Origin: Eunapius fragilis | Taxonomy: Eukaryota; Porifera; Demospongiae; Spongillida; Spongillidae | Direction of reading: 5' to 3' | Length of the DNA stretch: 64,000 bases | NCBI GenBank assembly: GCA_963681505.1 | Contig: OY811993.1 | Coordinates: 2,700,992-2,764,991, forward strand | Shown: in pieces, positions 36,518-48,135 of the stretch | Layout: each line of letters opens with the position of its first letter | Position numbering within the stretch: position 1 is the first letter of the stretch | Translations under genes and position numbers: made by a program | Notes under the pieces: generated by a model | What the model was told of the DNA's origin: nothing | Seen by the model: only the letters and a program-made list of their open reading frames with translations | Database searches by the model: none

Positions 36518-37878
36518 GGCCCGTAGGCTGGGGGGGGGGGGGGGGGAAGGGGGGGGGGGGGGGGGGGCGGGGTTCCCTGGGTTCCCGGGAACCCCCCCGC
36601 ATGTCACGGATTAGTTCCGGCCACCCTAATACACCAAGATTAATTTTTATCATCTATAATTTAACCCCTAGGAGTATTATATAATATATTTGTTGTAACG
36701 TTCGTATGATTTGATTTGCATATCGTCCGTTGAATGGTTTCGCCAAAATATACACAGGGGGAAAAATCGTGTTCCGGACCTTGGGTTTTACCCTATCCAC
36801 CTTGGGATCTGTTCCATCAAATGTAGTCAAAGTGCTTAAGTCAACAGTGAAACATTTGATGGAACAAATCCCAAGGTCGATAGGATAAAATCCAAGGTCT
36901 GGAACACGATTTTTTTTCCCTGTGATATACGCGCATTTGCCTCTATTGCCACTTCGGCTTAACTAGCTCTGCTCACTGCTGCTTACTCCATTGCTTTTGA
37001 TTTAAAACGGCCGGAACAGAGGGAAAGAAAACGCAATTGATCTGCTAAATAGTGCAAATCAAGTCTCTTGACAGCTTTTTCCTTTCCAAGAAACGGAAAA
37101 TGGCTGAAAACTGTACCAAAAGTGCACCGACTTTCACTTTGCCAGAAGGCGAAGCTACTGACTCCAATAGTATAGTTTGCAATTGCCCGATGACGATCAA
37201 GGTTTACAGAATGTCGATCAAGGGACACGGAATGCTGACCAAGGACACAGAATGTCACTCAAACTCCAACTGAAGTCAGTAGTGGATGTACATGTAGATA
37301 GTGAATGTCTTCAAAATATCAGTATGTCCAAACGGAGCCGCACTTACTTCAAAGCACTGCAAATGACATTGGAAGGCTCGTAAATGACCGTTTATCTCCC
37401 AGTGAAGTTACACAAGCTATAGGGCGACTACTATCAGGAGAGAACGGTCCTATGCACCACTTTTTGGTCCTATCTACGTCCAGGATTTGGAGCCAGAAGA
37501 CGATTGTCTAAAGCAAGCTGAATGGGAGATCAAAGCATTGTCGAGCTCTGCCCAGATAAGACCCATACTAAAGAAAAGTACATATACTATTTATGACTGA
37601 ATTGCAAACTTCATATTGCACGTGTCTATAAGCTAGATCGTGGTTCTTCGTGCATGCATGGTCTTCCGGCTAGAGATACAATAATTGCAAATAATCTCTT
37701 CCTTCATATCAGTATCGGCTGCATAAACAAAGTGCATCCACCGCTGGTGTGTCCTGTGTGTGAGAGTGGGGGGAGGGGTTGTCCGCGAGATTCAGTGATT
37801 CAGGTAATATTATGTACAATAATAGTTCTAGGTTTAATAATTTCCCCCCCCCCCCAGTTTACAACCAGCCTACGGGCC
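36518..37878. mobile_element. DNA transposon inserted in the 5' LTR
   Basis: Perfect 14-bp TIRs GGCCCGTAGGCTGG / CCAGCCTACGGGCC. Flanking 9-mers TATGTTCCA and TGTGTTCCA match at 8 of 9, and the intact 3' LTR has this site once. Long G runs follow the left TIR. A frame near 37052 starts with KSLDSFFLSKKRK, typical of the basic N-terminus of TTF/hAT-like transposases, but nothing after it is recognisable. The 9-bp duplication would suit a MULE; the N-terminal motif suggests hAT. Class is open. Confidence 0.75.
36753..36924. mobile_element. Small hairpin MITE nested in the LTR insertion
   Basis: A 172-bp element with inverted arms of about 75 bp starting CACAGGGGGAAAAATCGTGT; ATATA flanks both sides (36748-36752, 36925-36929). 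Matching inner blocks include CCTTGGGAT and CATTTGATGGAACA. It is inserted in the element at 36518-37878, giving a three-level nest. Confidence 0.85.
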
Positions 37879-37966
37879 TGTGTTCCATCCGGGATCGGGG
37901 ACATAACATATTTGGCGACGAGGGTGAAACTAGTGCGACGACAGCTACTCCAAGTCGAAGGAAGAG

Positions 37967-38752
37967 ATGGCTATTCACGGAGGGATTGCAGAGTTTGACA
38001 GCGCGACGGAAGATTGGGTGGCTTACACGGAACGCCTCGACCAATACTTCATTGCAAATGGAGTGGACGACGCTGGAAAACAGAGCGATCTTGCTCAGCG
38101 GTTGCGGTGCAAAAGCATACAAGCTGATAAAAAGTCTTATCGCTCCAGCGAAGCCTACGGACAAGACCTTCCAGCAGCTTGTCAGTAGAGATCGTGTCGA
38201 AACATTTCGATCCCGTTCCAGCCATTACCGTTCAGAGATACAAATTCAACGTAAGGATCCGGCAACCAGGTGAAAACGTAGCAACATTCCTATCGGAACT
38301 ACGGCTACTGGCGACAAAATGTGACTTTCAGAACAGCCTGGAGGATATGCTACGTGACCGAATTGTCATCGGAGTGAACGACCCCAATATTCAACGAAGG
38401 CTCCTAGCGGAACCCAACCTGACGCTGAAAAAGGCTCTAGAGATAGCCCAAGCGCTGGAGCTAGACAGCAGAGCGCGGTTCTGCGGATCTACAATCAGCG
38501 CCCGCCGCTGTCCCGGTTAGTGTTCCTGTCAACGCTGTAGGAAGGCAGCGTAGAGGAGTGAATGAAGACCCCGTTAAATGCTTCAGGTGTGGAGGGAAAC
38601 ACTTGGCGATGGCATGCAAGTTTATAGACGCAGAATGTTTCAACTGTGGCAAGAAAGGTCACACATATAGAGTATGCCGCAGCAAGGGAAGCCAAGCAAG
38701 AGTACGGGCAAGCGTGGGAGACCTCAGAAGCCGCAAAAGGCTCATACAGTGA
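37967..38752 (+). pseudogene. Gypsy D gag with zinc knuckles
   Basis: Gag starts with an ATG (MAIHGGIAEFDSATEDWVAY), passes through YFIANGVDD, shifts frame near 38110-38180, continues as ENVATFLSELRLLATKCDF and LRDRIVIGVND, and after another shift has CFRCGGKHLAMACK and CFNCGKKGHTYRVC knuckles. The matrix/capsid-like fold and knuckles package element RNA. At least two frameshifts break it. Confidence 0.85.
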
Positions 38753-40320
38753 CCACAGAGGGCGACTGTATTGTTGAACATTTAACGCTCAACCGGAGCT
38801 CCAGAGATGCTTCAACCATTGCTCCATTTGTTGTCTCTGTTCAAGTGGACGACAAGTATCTAAAGATGGAGGTGGACACGGGTGCCTCGGTATCACTCAT
38901 CAGTGAGAGGACATGGCGGAACCTGAGGAAGAATGGTACTCCTAAACTAAACCCAGCAAAGGTGATTCTACGGTCCTACTCAGGAGAATCCATCAAGGTG
39001 TTGGGAGAAATGGAAGTCACAGTACAATACCAAGACCAGAAGAAGAAGCTGAACCTACTGGTAGTGACTGGCCATGGTGGTGGAACAAGTCTTCTTGGTC
39101 GTGATTGGCTACGGCATCTAAAGTTAAACTGGTGTGAACTCAACCATCTACGAATTGCAGCTAGATTGAAACTGGAAGACGTTCTCAAGAAGCATGCAGC
39201 TGTCTTCAAGGAGGTACTAGTAACAGGGATGGAAGTGAAGATTCACATGGATCCAGATGCACAGCCTCAGTTTTTCCGTCCTCGTCCAGTACCATTGGCA
39301 TTGAGACCGAAAGTGGAGAGGGAATTGGAGAGATTGGTTCAAGACAAGGTCATCGAACCAGTTCAGTTTTCTGAGTGGGCAGCACCCATTGTTCCAGTAG
39401 TCAAGCCAAACGGTTCTCTGAGGATATCAGGGGCGGATCCAGGATTTTTGAAAGGGGGGGGGGGGGGGGGGGGCTTATTATAAAAAAGTTGTATTTAAAA
39501 TCTGTGCATGGGGCACTATTTAAATTCCATTTCGGTTCAAGTAGGAACGATGCTTCATTTTGTGCGCATAAGTTAATACAGGTATAGCATTATAAAAATA
39601 CATGCACGTTTTGTCTGCAGTGAGCGCGTATATACATGTAGTTAATTAGTCGTAATTATTTTCGTTACTTATCCGAAAGGGGGGGGGGCTACAGCCCCCA
39701 TAGCCCCCCCCCCCCCCCCCCCCCCTGGATCCGCCTCTGGATATGTGGTGACTACAAAGTGACTGTGAATAAGTACGCTAAGACAGAGGAGTATCCCTTG
39801 CCCCGCATCGAAGACCTCTTTGCAGCACTTTCGGGTGGTCAAGAATTCACGAAGTTGGATTTGGCTAATGCATACTTGCAATTGCCACTGGAAGACAAGT
39901 CTAGGCAGTATGTGACCATAAATACACACAAAGGACTGTTCAAGTACAACAGGCTTCCATTTGGTGTAGCTTCAGCACCTGCAATCTTCCAGAGAACAAT
40001 AGAGAGTTTACTTCCAAGGAATGAAGCACGTGGTTGCCTACATTGATGGCATTCTCATAACTGGAGAAAAAGAGGAGGACCATCTGAAGAATCTGGATGA
40101 AGTCCTGAAAAGACTGGGCTCAGCAGGAATGTGGTTAAAGGTGGAAAAGTGTCTCTTTCAGCAGGAGAAGGTAATACCTGGGACACTGCAATACGAAGGA
40201 TGGAATTTTCCCAACAATGACCAAGGTCAGAGCCATCAAAGAAGCACCAGCACCCAAGGACGAACAGCAGTTGCAGTCCTTCTTAGGTCTGCTGAACTAC
40301 TATGGGAAATTTCTTCCTAA
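38674..40320 (+). pseudogene. Gypsy D protease and reverse transcriptase
   Basis: The protease has MEVDTGASVSLISE (about 38865-38910) and LLGRDWLRHLKLNW. RT fingers (PVPLALRPKVERELERLV, EWAAPIVPVVKPNGSLRI) lead to the insertion at 39428. RT resumes at 39739 (YKVTVNKYAKTEEYPLPRIE, FTKLDLANAYLQLPL, GVASAPAIFQRTIESLL), shifts near 40020, and shows AYIDGILITGEKEEDHL. The expected YxDD motif is YIDG, so the second catalytic Asp is lost; another shift occurs near 40200. Confidence 0.88.
39428..39738. mobile_element. GC-run MITE inserted in gypsy D RT
   Basis: The ends are CAGGGGCGGATCCAGG and CCTGGATCCGCCTCT, with GGATAT on both sides (39422-39427, 39739-39744). A G run follows the left end and a C run precedes the right end. 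The 311-bp body has no reading frame. Removing it joins RT in register, so the insertion post-dates a readable RT frame. Confidence 0.85.
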
Positions 40321-42295
40321 CCTGTCAACAAAGCTTGCACCCTTACATTCCCTCTTGGAAAAAGGGAAAGGTTGGCAATGGACCAAAGCTCACCAGAATG
40401 CCTTTGACAGTGCAAAGGAACTGCTGACGTCATCAAAAGTACTAACTCACTTTGACAGCAAAAAGGAAGTTATCCTGGCATGTGATGCATCTCCTTACGG
40501 AGTTGGAGCAGTCTTGGCTCATAAGTTTCCTGATAGTAGCGAACACCCTGTGGCATTTGCCTCACGAACGTTGGCCCCAGCGGAGAAGAACTATTCTCAG
40601 TTGGATAAGGAAGGGCTAGCCATCATCTTTGGGGTGGAGAAATTTCACAATTCCTTATTTGGAAGAGAGTTCACTATCTTCACGGATCACAAGCCTCTGA
40701 AGCACTTGTTTGGTGAGGACAAACCTATACCACCTATGGCATCAGCACGACTGCAGCGATGGGCTTTGAAGCTAAGTGCGTATCAGTACAAGATTGCCCA
40801 CAAGCCAGGGAAGGACAATGCCAACGCAGACGTCCTGAGCAGGCTTCCGCTGCCGGAATATTCCAAGGAAGTGACATTGCTGGGAGAGACAGTCATGCTG
40901 CTGGAGACTCTTCAGTCATCCCCAGTGAATGCCAAGCAGATCGCTGAATGGATGGCCAAGGACCCTGTTCTGTCCAAAGTCAAGAAATGGCTAAGTCAGG
41001 GATGGACCAATACAGATGATCATGCTGAGGAACTCCGGCCCTACCGCCAACGTAAAGAGGAGTTGAGTCTACAAGATGGCTGTGTCTTGTGGGGATCCAG
41101 AGTGGTGGTACCAGAACAAGGTCGGAAGCTAGTGATTGAAGAATTACATGCCGAACACCAGGGCATGTCTCGAATGAAGAGCTTTGGACGAAGTTTTGTA
41201 TGGTGGCCAAACATGGATGCAGATGTGGAGGTACGTGTCAAGAGGTGTGAAGTATGCCAAGCACACCAGAAGGTTCCAGCAGCAGCTCCCTTACACCCTT
41301 GGGAGTGGCCTGAGTTACCATGGTGCCATCTACATGCAGATTATGCTGGCCCATTCATGGGGAAGATGTTTCTCCTGATAATGGATGCACATAGCAAGTG
41401 GCTCGAGGCACACATAGTGGAATCTGCTACCTCTGCAGCAACCATCCAAAAGATGAAGGCATCTTTTGCAAGTCATGGTCTACCTGTAACCTTGGTCACT
41501 GACAACAGAAGTGTCTTCACTAGTCAAGAGTTTGAAGAATTCCTCACAAAGAATGGTATCAGACACATAAAGACTTCTCCGTACCACCCAGCTTCTAATG
41601 GCCTTATAGAGAGGGCTGTCCAGACAATGAAGTTGGCTTTGAAGAAAGGTGCAGGAAAGGATCTGGAAAGTTGCTTGATGAGGTTCCTCTTCAGGTACAG
41701 GATGACTCCTCATGCCTCTACAGGAGTGTCACCAGCTGAACTTCTTATGGGGAGGAGGTTACGTTCACATTTATCCATGACCCATCCAGGTATGAAGGAG
41801 ATAGGGGAAGCTACTCAGGAACTGGTGCAGGAGAAAGTAAGAGCAACCCAGGAAAGGCAGAAGTGGCATGACAAGGCCAAACCACGCTCTTTCATCATTG
41901 GTGATCAAGTCTTGGTTCTGAACTTCGGCAGGGGACCTAAGTGGCTACCTGGTAAAGTCACCAGTATCAGAGGTCCTGTCTCAGTAACAGTGGAGTTGGC
42001 AGATGGGCGCAGTGTAAGAAGACACTATGACCATATTCGTGCTAGCAGTCTGTCTGAGATAGAAACTGTTGTTCAGAGAGATGTAGTTCCAAGACAACAG
42101 GCAACATGGAGTGAGTCACTTTCCCTTGGGAGTGAGCATGCAAGAGTTGCCCCCAGCAGTGCCTGCTCAAGAACTAGTTCTGGCGCCCGAACAGGAGCAA
42201 CCAGAACCAGTTCCAGATATGGAAACAGAGGAACAGCTAGTGGCAGACCCGACTCAAGAGGAAGTACCTCTGCTGAGGAGATCTTCTATAGTTAG
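40217..42295 (+). pseudogene. Gypsy D RNase H and integrase, long open frame
   Basis: A single open frame of 692 codons covers RT thumb (LQSFLGLLNYYGKFLPNL), RNase H (ILACDASPYGVGAVLAHKF, FTIFTDHKPLKHLF), the HHCC finger region (HAEHQGMSRMKS, CEVCQAHQK) and the DDE integrase (HADYAGPFMGK, TDNRSVFTSQEF, YHPASNGLIERAVQ), then a C-terminal domain. The conserved TDNG is TDNR. The original C-terminus continues in another frame (42111-42332), so a late frameshift altered the tail. It is the best-preserved pol segment in the window. Confidence 0.9.
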
Positions 42296-42541
42296 GAGAC
42301 CTACTGTCAAGCTTAAGGAGGGAGGGATGTGATATCCTGACTTCAACGCCCCCAGCACACGCATTGTTATGTAATGTTAGGATACCATGCATGCAGAATG
42401 ACATGGCAAATCTTATCCTATTCAGACTGTGATCTAGGCCTAGGTGTTACAAAGTGATTGAACTGTGTATAAATGTAATGTGCAGTTCTGTTGATCAGAT
42501 CTTTTTATATGTTGTGTTCCATCCGGGATCGGGACATAACA

Positions 42542-42696
42542 ATCGATCACCTCAAATTCGACATCACCAGTTGCCTCTCGAAAAGAACTACAGTTTACAC
42601 CTCAAGCCACTGCCGTAAATACATGGATGCGCATCAAATAGAATAACAAACAGACGTTATTATCATGACATTACCATTATTAGTAACCATTTAGTT
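42542..42696. other. Short stretch without recognised features
   Basis: Sequence between the gypsy D 3' LTR and the next foldback. Nothing was recognised. Confidence 0.4.
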
Positions 42697-43251
42697 ATGA
42701 CCGGTATTGTAGCAAGAGTGGCCAGATAAGGCCTACTGGTAGCGACACCTCGTTCATAGAATGATGTAGGGCTGTATAATTCTTTTATCCTTTTTTTTTT
42801 CTGCACCTAGCTGTATACGGCCATGTCAGCCAGCCCGACCACCATCTAATAATGTTTTTCTCAGCATATCGATACTCATATGATTTCTGGGCACGAGATC
42901 GCTGCGCTGCATCATCTGTCGTAGCGCTGCGCGTGACCATTGGCTATGGGATGTGATTAGTGCCAAAATATGGGATGTGATTAGTGCCAAAAGTCGGTCA
43001 CGCGCAGCGCAACGATCGATGACGCAGCGCAGCGATCTCGTGCCCAGAAATCATATGTGTATCGAATATGTAATATCGATATGATGAGAAAAACATTATT
43101 TGATGGTGGTCGGGCTGGCTGACATGGCCGTATGCAGAAGGAAAAAAAGGATTAAAGAATATATACAGCCCTACAACTATGAACGAGGTGTCGCTACCAG
43201 TAACTGCATCGTTAGCCTTAACTAGCCACTCCCGCTACCGGTCATAACAAA
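42697..43251. mobile_element. 555-bp foldback element
   Basis: Inverted arms of about 260 bp start GTTATGACCGGTA and end with its complement TACCGGTCATAAC. The arms match with small indels (GGTAGCGACACCTCGTTCAT, GGCCATGTCAGCCAGCCCG, ATGATTTCTGGGCACGAGAT). A short centre has a tandem duplication GGGATGTGATTAGTGCCAAA. No coding capacity and no clear target duplication were seen. It abuts the LINE copy starting near 43285. Confidence 0.85.
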
Positions 43252-43284
43252 GAGATACTAATACATTGGCATCCAATGGGTCAG

Positions 43285-44905
43285 TTAATATCGGTATCAG
43301 GTGTCCAACAAGGGGACCCTTTAGGCCCACTTCTTTTTGCCTTCGTTCTGCACTGCACCATTCTTAAAATCTCTGCTGACCCCAGTGCAAAGAAATGCAG
43401 CTGAACTGTTGGTATCTCGATGATGGGGCTTTGGCAGGACCAAGAGATGCAGTATCCAGAGCTCTAAAAATTTTGAAAGCCAACAGTGACACTTCTGGTC
43501 TCCACATTATTTTGGGTAAATGTGATTTCTTCTGTGCCCAAGAGCTCTCCATGTTCCCATCTGACATTCCATGCTCGACCTGTCCACACTTTGAATTACT
43601 AGGTGCCCCCATTGGGAGTGCGGAGTATTGTGCTCAGTACATCGAATCCAAAAGAAAAGATGCATTACATCTATTATCACTTCTACCCCAACTGTGCAAC
43701 CCACAATTTGCTGTCACCATCCTGAGATCATGTGCTAGTTCCTGTAAGCTCGCCCACCTAGCACGGTCTACACTTCCTTCACCAATGTCGGAATCAGTGT
43801 TTAGTCAATTTGACAATGATGTTCTTCACTGCTTTGAATTATCTGCAGCAATTGAGCTAACACATCCAGCAGCTAAGCAGGCCTCACTTAACCTGAGTCA
43901 TGGTGGCCTTGGTCTGTGTTCCCTTCATCGCCATGCACCTGCCGCATACATCTCATCTCTAACCACATCAATGCCCTCAGACAATTGCTCGGTGACTTCA
44001 AAGGTCTACCTTCTTGCTGCAGTGAATGCGTACAATGCCATGATCAGTCAGCCAGATGCCATCTCAGTTGAAAGTGTACTTGATGTACCAACCCACCAGC
44101 ACGCACTATCCTCTCACATTGAAGAAGCTGACTTCAATTCACTTTTTTCCAATGCAACTACTGTGACAAAGGCCAGATTGCAGGCTATCTCTGCACCTCA
44201 AGCCCATGCATGGCTTAAAGTGCAGCCTTCACCAAAGTTAGGTCTTGCGTTGATGCCTGATGAAGCACAGGTCATTTTAAAATGGTGGCTTGGCCTTCCT
44301 TTGACACCTGAGGGCACTCCATGCCCACTTTGTCATCATAACATGGATGCCTGGGGACATCATATGCTCACTTGTCGCTCTGGGGGAGATGTAATAACCA
44401 GACACAACCAACTCAGGGACTGTGTTGCTGACTTCTGCCACAAGGTATGCCTTTCCCCACAAATTGAGAAAGGAAGTGGCATTCTTCCTAAAGACCAATC
44501 AAGACCAGCAGACATTCTAGTGCCAAACTGGTCCCTCTCACGCCCAGCTGCATTTGACATAAAGGTCATCAATCCGCTTAATTTGCAATTTATACAAGAA
44601 GTGGCTCAAACCTGTGGTCATGCAGCTGAGATGGGAGAAGAGGCCAAGCACTCAAGAAATGATGAGGCATGTGCCCTTAGAGGATGGTCATGCATCCCTT
44701 TGGTTGTAGAAGTTTTTGGGGGATGGGGCAATGAAGCTATCAATATACTTTGGCCATATCCAAAAAGGTAGCCACGCAACTATGTCGACCTCTGAATGAG
44801 GTTGTCAGGCATCTACAGTCGCCTCAGCCTCACCCTCATGAGGCAGAATGCCAGGGCAATTTTGGCCAGATGTGTCTCCCCAAACACTTGCTGTGACTTT
44901 TAGTT
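43285..44905 (+). pseudogene. REL-type LINE, best copy: RT end plus endonuclease
   Basis: The copy begins in RT with SGVQQGDPLGPLLFAFVL (motif B, 43300-43355). After a frameshift, a 458-codon frame (43395-44771) has YLDDGALAG (RT motif C), ELLGAPIGS, a CPLCHHNMDAWGHHMLTC zinc finger, RHNQLRD, RPADILVPNW and PAAFDIKV, then RGWSCIPLVVEVFGGWGNEA. The finger plus RPAD...FDIK matches the CCHC and PD-(D/E)xK endonuclease of R2/R4-type LINEs. The tail (LYSRLSLTLMRQNARAILAR) is one frame off at 44790-44880. 5'-truncated. Confidence 0.85.
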
Positions 44906-46400
44906 ATTTGTAGTGCTTATGTTTTAAATTAATGTATTCTGTACTCTCTGAGCATTATTATTAGTTATGATTATTGTAATGGTACGTCTGTTTATTATTC
45001 TATTTGATGCACATCCGTGTATTTAAGGCAACTGCATGGTGAATGATGTTGATCGATGTTGAATTGTGGTTACAGTATTATTTGGCACTAGGCAGTGCAT
45101 AGTTACATTGTGCATAATAAGTATTACTGCTCAACTTGGAATCTCAAATTTGTACCCAGGATTTTTTATGAATACGTTGTGTTGTGAACTGGTAGAAGTA
45201 TCTTACGTGTAAGAGGGAAGGTGGGGGAGGGAGTATATACAGCGTGCCTATTGCCTGAGGGGGGGTTGGGGGGGAGGGGCCTATATTTGACAAGTTAGTG
45301 TAGCACTTCCCCTCCCCAAGGTGGAAGCTCGGGCTATCTGAGTTCGATTGTCCCCACTGCCACTGTTAGTTTAGCGATAGGTTTATATGGAAACTAAGAT
45401 TTTGTCCATTCACTTGGCTATTCCCGCAACATGCGTCTGACAAATACCTATAATTCATAAGCTTGTGGAGCTAGCAATTTCCAAATCTACAATGTACTTT
45501 TTTATATGCTTCAGTAGTGCAAAAGACCTGTCTTACTACCCACTTCTTTTAACATGTTGCTCTGATCTTCCCAACATTACGTTTTAGTACTTTAAGTTGC
45601 TTTGCGATTTACCGCAAATACATCTTTTAGTAATGCAGTATTGGTTGTATTGACAATCTTTGAAGAATTGTAAGAAAGTAAAAATATTTTCTGAATTAAT
45701 AACCATTTCTACAGTACAATGAGATTTTGGTTTGTTCTTAGATCATATATGTATATGAATTTGCTAAAAATTAATTTTAACTTGCGTCCTACGCGTAGGA
45801 CGATAATCCTCCTCGTAGGACGACGGGAGATAAATAATTAAGGTAATATTATTATTATCTCTGATCTTGTAATGCGTTTATAATGCCACTCCAGGTAGCT
45901 AATCTATCGGCTGTATACATATACCATGAGCGATACTGCAGTATCGGCATGACAAAATCGATACTGTTGACAAAGGTTGACCTAACCCTAGGCGTAGGAA
46001 CGAGACAAAACGTGGGGGGGGGGGGGGGGGGGGGGGGGGGGCGGCTGAATTAATTATTCATACGTGGGTGGGTTGTCACGTGACCGGTTTTATTAACAGC
46101 TATTTTTTAAAAGTTGAGCAGAATTTCTAATAAATTTCATGGCCACTGAAGCATCCAGGATTTTTGGGCTGATCTGATATAGGCAAGGTGCCGGCGGGGA
46201 AAAGGGGAGCCACCTCACTAGGGGGTGTGGACATCTGGGTATGGAGGAATGGATGCTGTAAGTTTCCAGGCATATAGGCGTAGCCGCAGAAATTTCTTTT
46301 ATTGTGCCCGCTCGTTAATACGCAGCTCGATTAATACGATGATACAAAAAAATATTCATCAGGAGTTAGGCAAACATTTACCCTAAGCTATCAATGCCAC
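44906..46400. other. Stretch without genes; short palindrome, G runs
   Basis: No convincing exon. It contains a perfect 18-bp palindrome at 45785-45802 followed by a direct CGTAGGACGA repeat, G-rich patches near 45255-45285, and a pure G run of about 27 bp at 46015-46041. Confidence 0.5.
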
Positions 46401-47113
46401 CATAGATTATAGAATACAGGGATTGGATTACGGGATTCGTCCGCATTTCACGATTCCGTAAATTATGTCCCCACACTTTGGTGAGCTTTGCCGAGAAAAT
46501 AGTCGGTACATTTGAGAAACTTGTGCCCGATCCGGCTATCCAAAAGGTAAAAATACGTTTAACAATAAGAAGAGGCATTTGTGGAGCAATTCCATTCAAC
46601 ACGGATATATCTGAGCTTCGATCCAAACGAACTTGCGAGCTATTTGCTCCTACAACACATGCACAACACATAAGAAATTTTGATCACGCCACTCAATATG
46701 CATCTCTGATTCAATATATGTCCTCAAATATTCTAGAACCCTGATCACTTTTCTGGGAAAAGTACACAAAAATGGATATCATTATATGACATATATACGA
46801 TTTACAATGCCAAGAACCCTTCGTAGGGACTCCAGAACGTTACTACGCCACACTACCAACTACGTAATCTATATGGGAACTCCCAAAATGGATTTATAAT
46901 GTTTCCTGTGTCCAGGAAAATCCCACAACCACTACCCGATCACGTGGTAGCTACGATCGCTCGCTGGCTCAACTGAAACTCTGTAAAAAGAATAGTTAAA
47001 AGATTCTTTGATGTCAAAGAGGCTGTCCTCACACAGTTATCAGAGGCGTAGGAACGTATTTAAAAGTGGGGGGCTAAAGTGACTTTTGAAAAGGTGGGCG
47101 TGGTTATTTATGT

Positions 47114-47139
47114 GCCATGACGTAATATTACGTCATGGC
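47114..47139. repeat. Perfect 26-bp palindrome with CRE-like half sites
   Basis: The sequence is symmetric about AATATT. It contains TGACGTAA and its complement TTACGTCA, which resemble bZIP/CREB half sites. It lies in the non-coding part of the hAT-like element and could be a transposase-binding or hairpin site. Confidence 0.8.
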
Positions 47140-47597
47140 CCGCGAGACTAACAAACCGTGTATAGTCGCATGGCCGTAGACAACTTTCAAAGTTTGGAGG
47201 GGGGGGGGGGGGGAGGGGGCTATAAAAATTGGGTGAGCGTGCAGTAGGGGGCGTGCGCCTCCTGCCCCCAGATACGGGGATTGGGGGAGCGCTGTTAGTG
47301 TAAGCTCTCCCAATGGGGTCTGGGGCGAAGCCCCAGCCGCTTTAACCTTTTCCTTATTTGTTGTTAGCAAAAACTTAACATTAAATGCAGAAATTGACCC
47401 GGCTCTATACAGTATAGCAACGAATGCTATTGCTATATATTTTTGTTAGTTGACTTTTTCAAAAATCACTTGCCGCCGCGGACATTTTTTGATCAGCTTT
47501 GTCATTTCTTCGATAGTGTCTAATGTATCACGAAGGATTACTTTTGCCTTTACTGCGTCTTGAACAGCTAAGTTCAGAGCACGGCCATAGCAATGGG

Positions 47598-47797
47598 NNN
47601 NNNNNNNNNNNNNNNNNNNNNNNNNNNNNNNNNNNNNNNNNNNNNNNNNNNNNNNNNNNNNNNNNNNNNNNNNNNNNNNNNNNNNNNNNNNNNNNNNNNN
47701 NNNNNNNNNNNNNNNNNNNNNNNNNNNNNNNNNNNNNNNNNNNNNNNNNNNNNNNNNNNNNNNNNNNNNNNNNNNNNNNNNNNNNNNNNNNNNNNNN
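47598..47797. other. Assembly gap, 200 N
   Basis: Exactly 200 N, a conventional fixed gap size. The gap cuts the hAT-like transposase on its left and a GC-run element on its right, so it probably hides the rest of both. Any reading frame drawn through it is an artefact. Confidence 0.98.
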
Positions 47798-48135
47798 TCC
47801 CGGGCCCCCCGATACGCGATCATACTTCCCCCCCCCCCGCCCTTCGTATCGGGCCAGAAACCAACAGCACCCCCCCCCCCCCCCCCCCCCCCCGCTCTTC
47901 GTTTTGGGCCAGAATCCGACAGCACCCCCCCCCCCCCCCCCCCGCTCCTCGTATCGGGCCATAAACCGACAGCACCCCCCCCCCCCCCCCCCCCCCGCTC
48001 CTCGTATCGGGCCATAAACCGACAGCACCCCCCCCCCCCCCCCCCGCTTTTCGTATCGGGCCAGAAGCCGACCCCACCCCCAGCCACACCCACCATCCGT
48101 GCCCCCCCCCCCCCCCAAAACCTGTATCCGCCGCT
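47798..48135. mobile_element. GC-run element, second copy (left end in the gap)
   Basis: It is nearly identical to 54779-55116. Both have CCCGGGCCCCCCGATACGCG, four C runs of 10-22 bp separated by a spacer containing TCGTATCGGGCCA, then CCTGTATCCGCCGCTG at the right end. C-run lengths differ between the copies. The right flank is GCTATA, which predicts the duplication that should lie at the hidden left end. Confidence 0.85.

Larger units (their letters stand above)
36324..42541 (+). mobile_element. Ty3/gypsy retrotransposon D with both LTRs
   Basis: The LTRs are 36324-37908 (interrupted by an inserted element, net about 215 bp) and 42328-42541, both starting TGTGATATCC and ending GACATAACA, only slightly diverged. 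Gag, two CCHC knuckles, protease, RT, RNase H and integrase follow in order; a GGAGGGAGGGA polypurine tract precedes the 3' LTR. Frames are broken at several points and a second element (39428-39738) splits RT. The flanking 5-mers (GTAAG, ATCGA) do not match, so no target duplication is left. Confidence 0.9.

Noticed and set aside
45330-45360. Possible tRNA B box GAGTTCGATTGTCC
   Set aside because: No matching A box or cloverleaf upstream.
46478-46744. 88-codon plus frame in the inverted-end element
   Set aside because: No recognised domain; may be transposon coding but cannot be supported alone.
47446-48118. Reading frames running through the N gap and Gly/Pro-rich runs
   Set aside because: They cross 200 unknown bases and G/C homopolymers; only the short hAT-like segment at 47446-47597 is supported.
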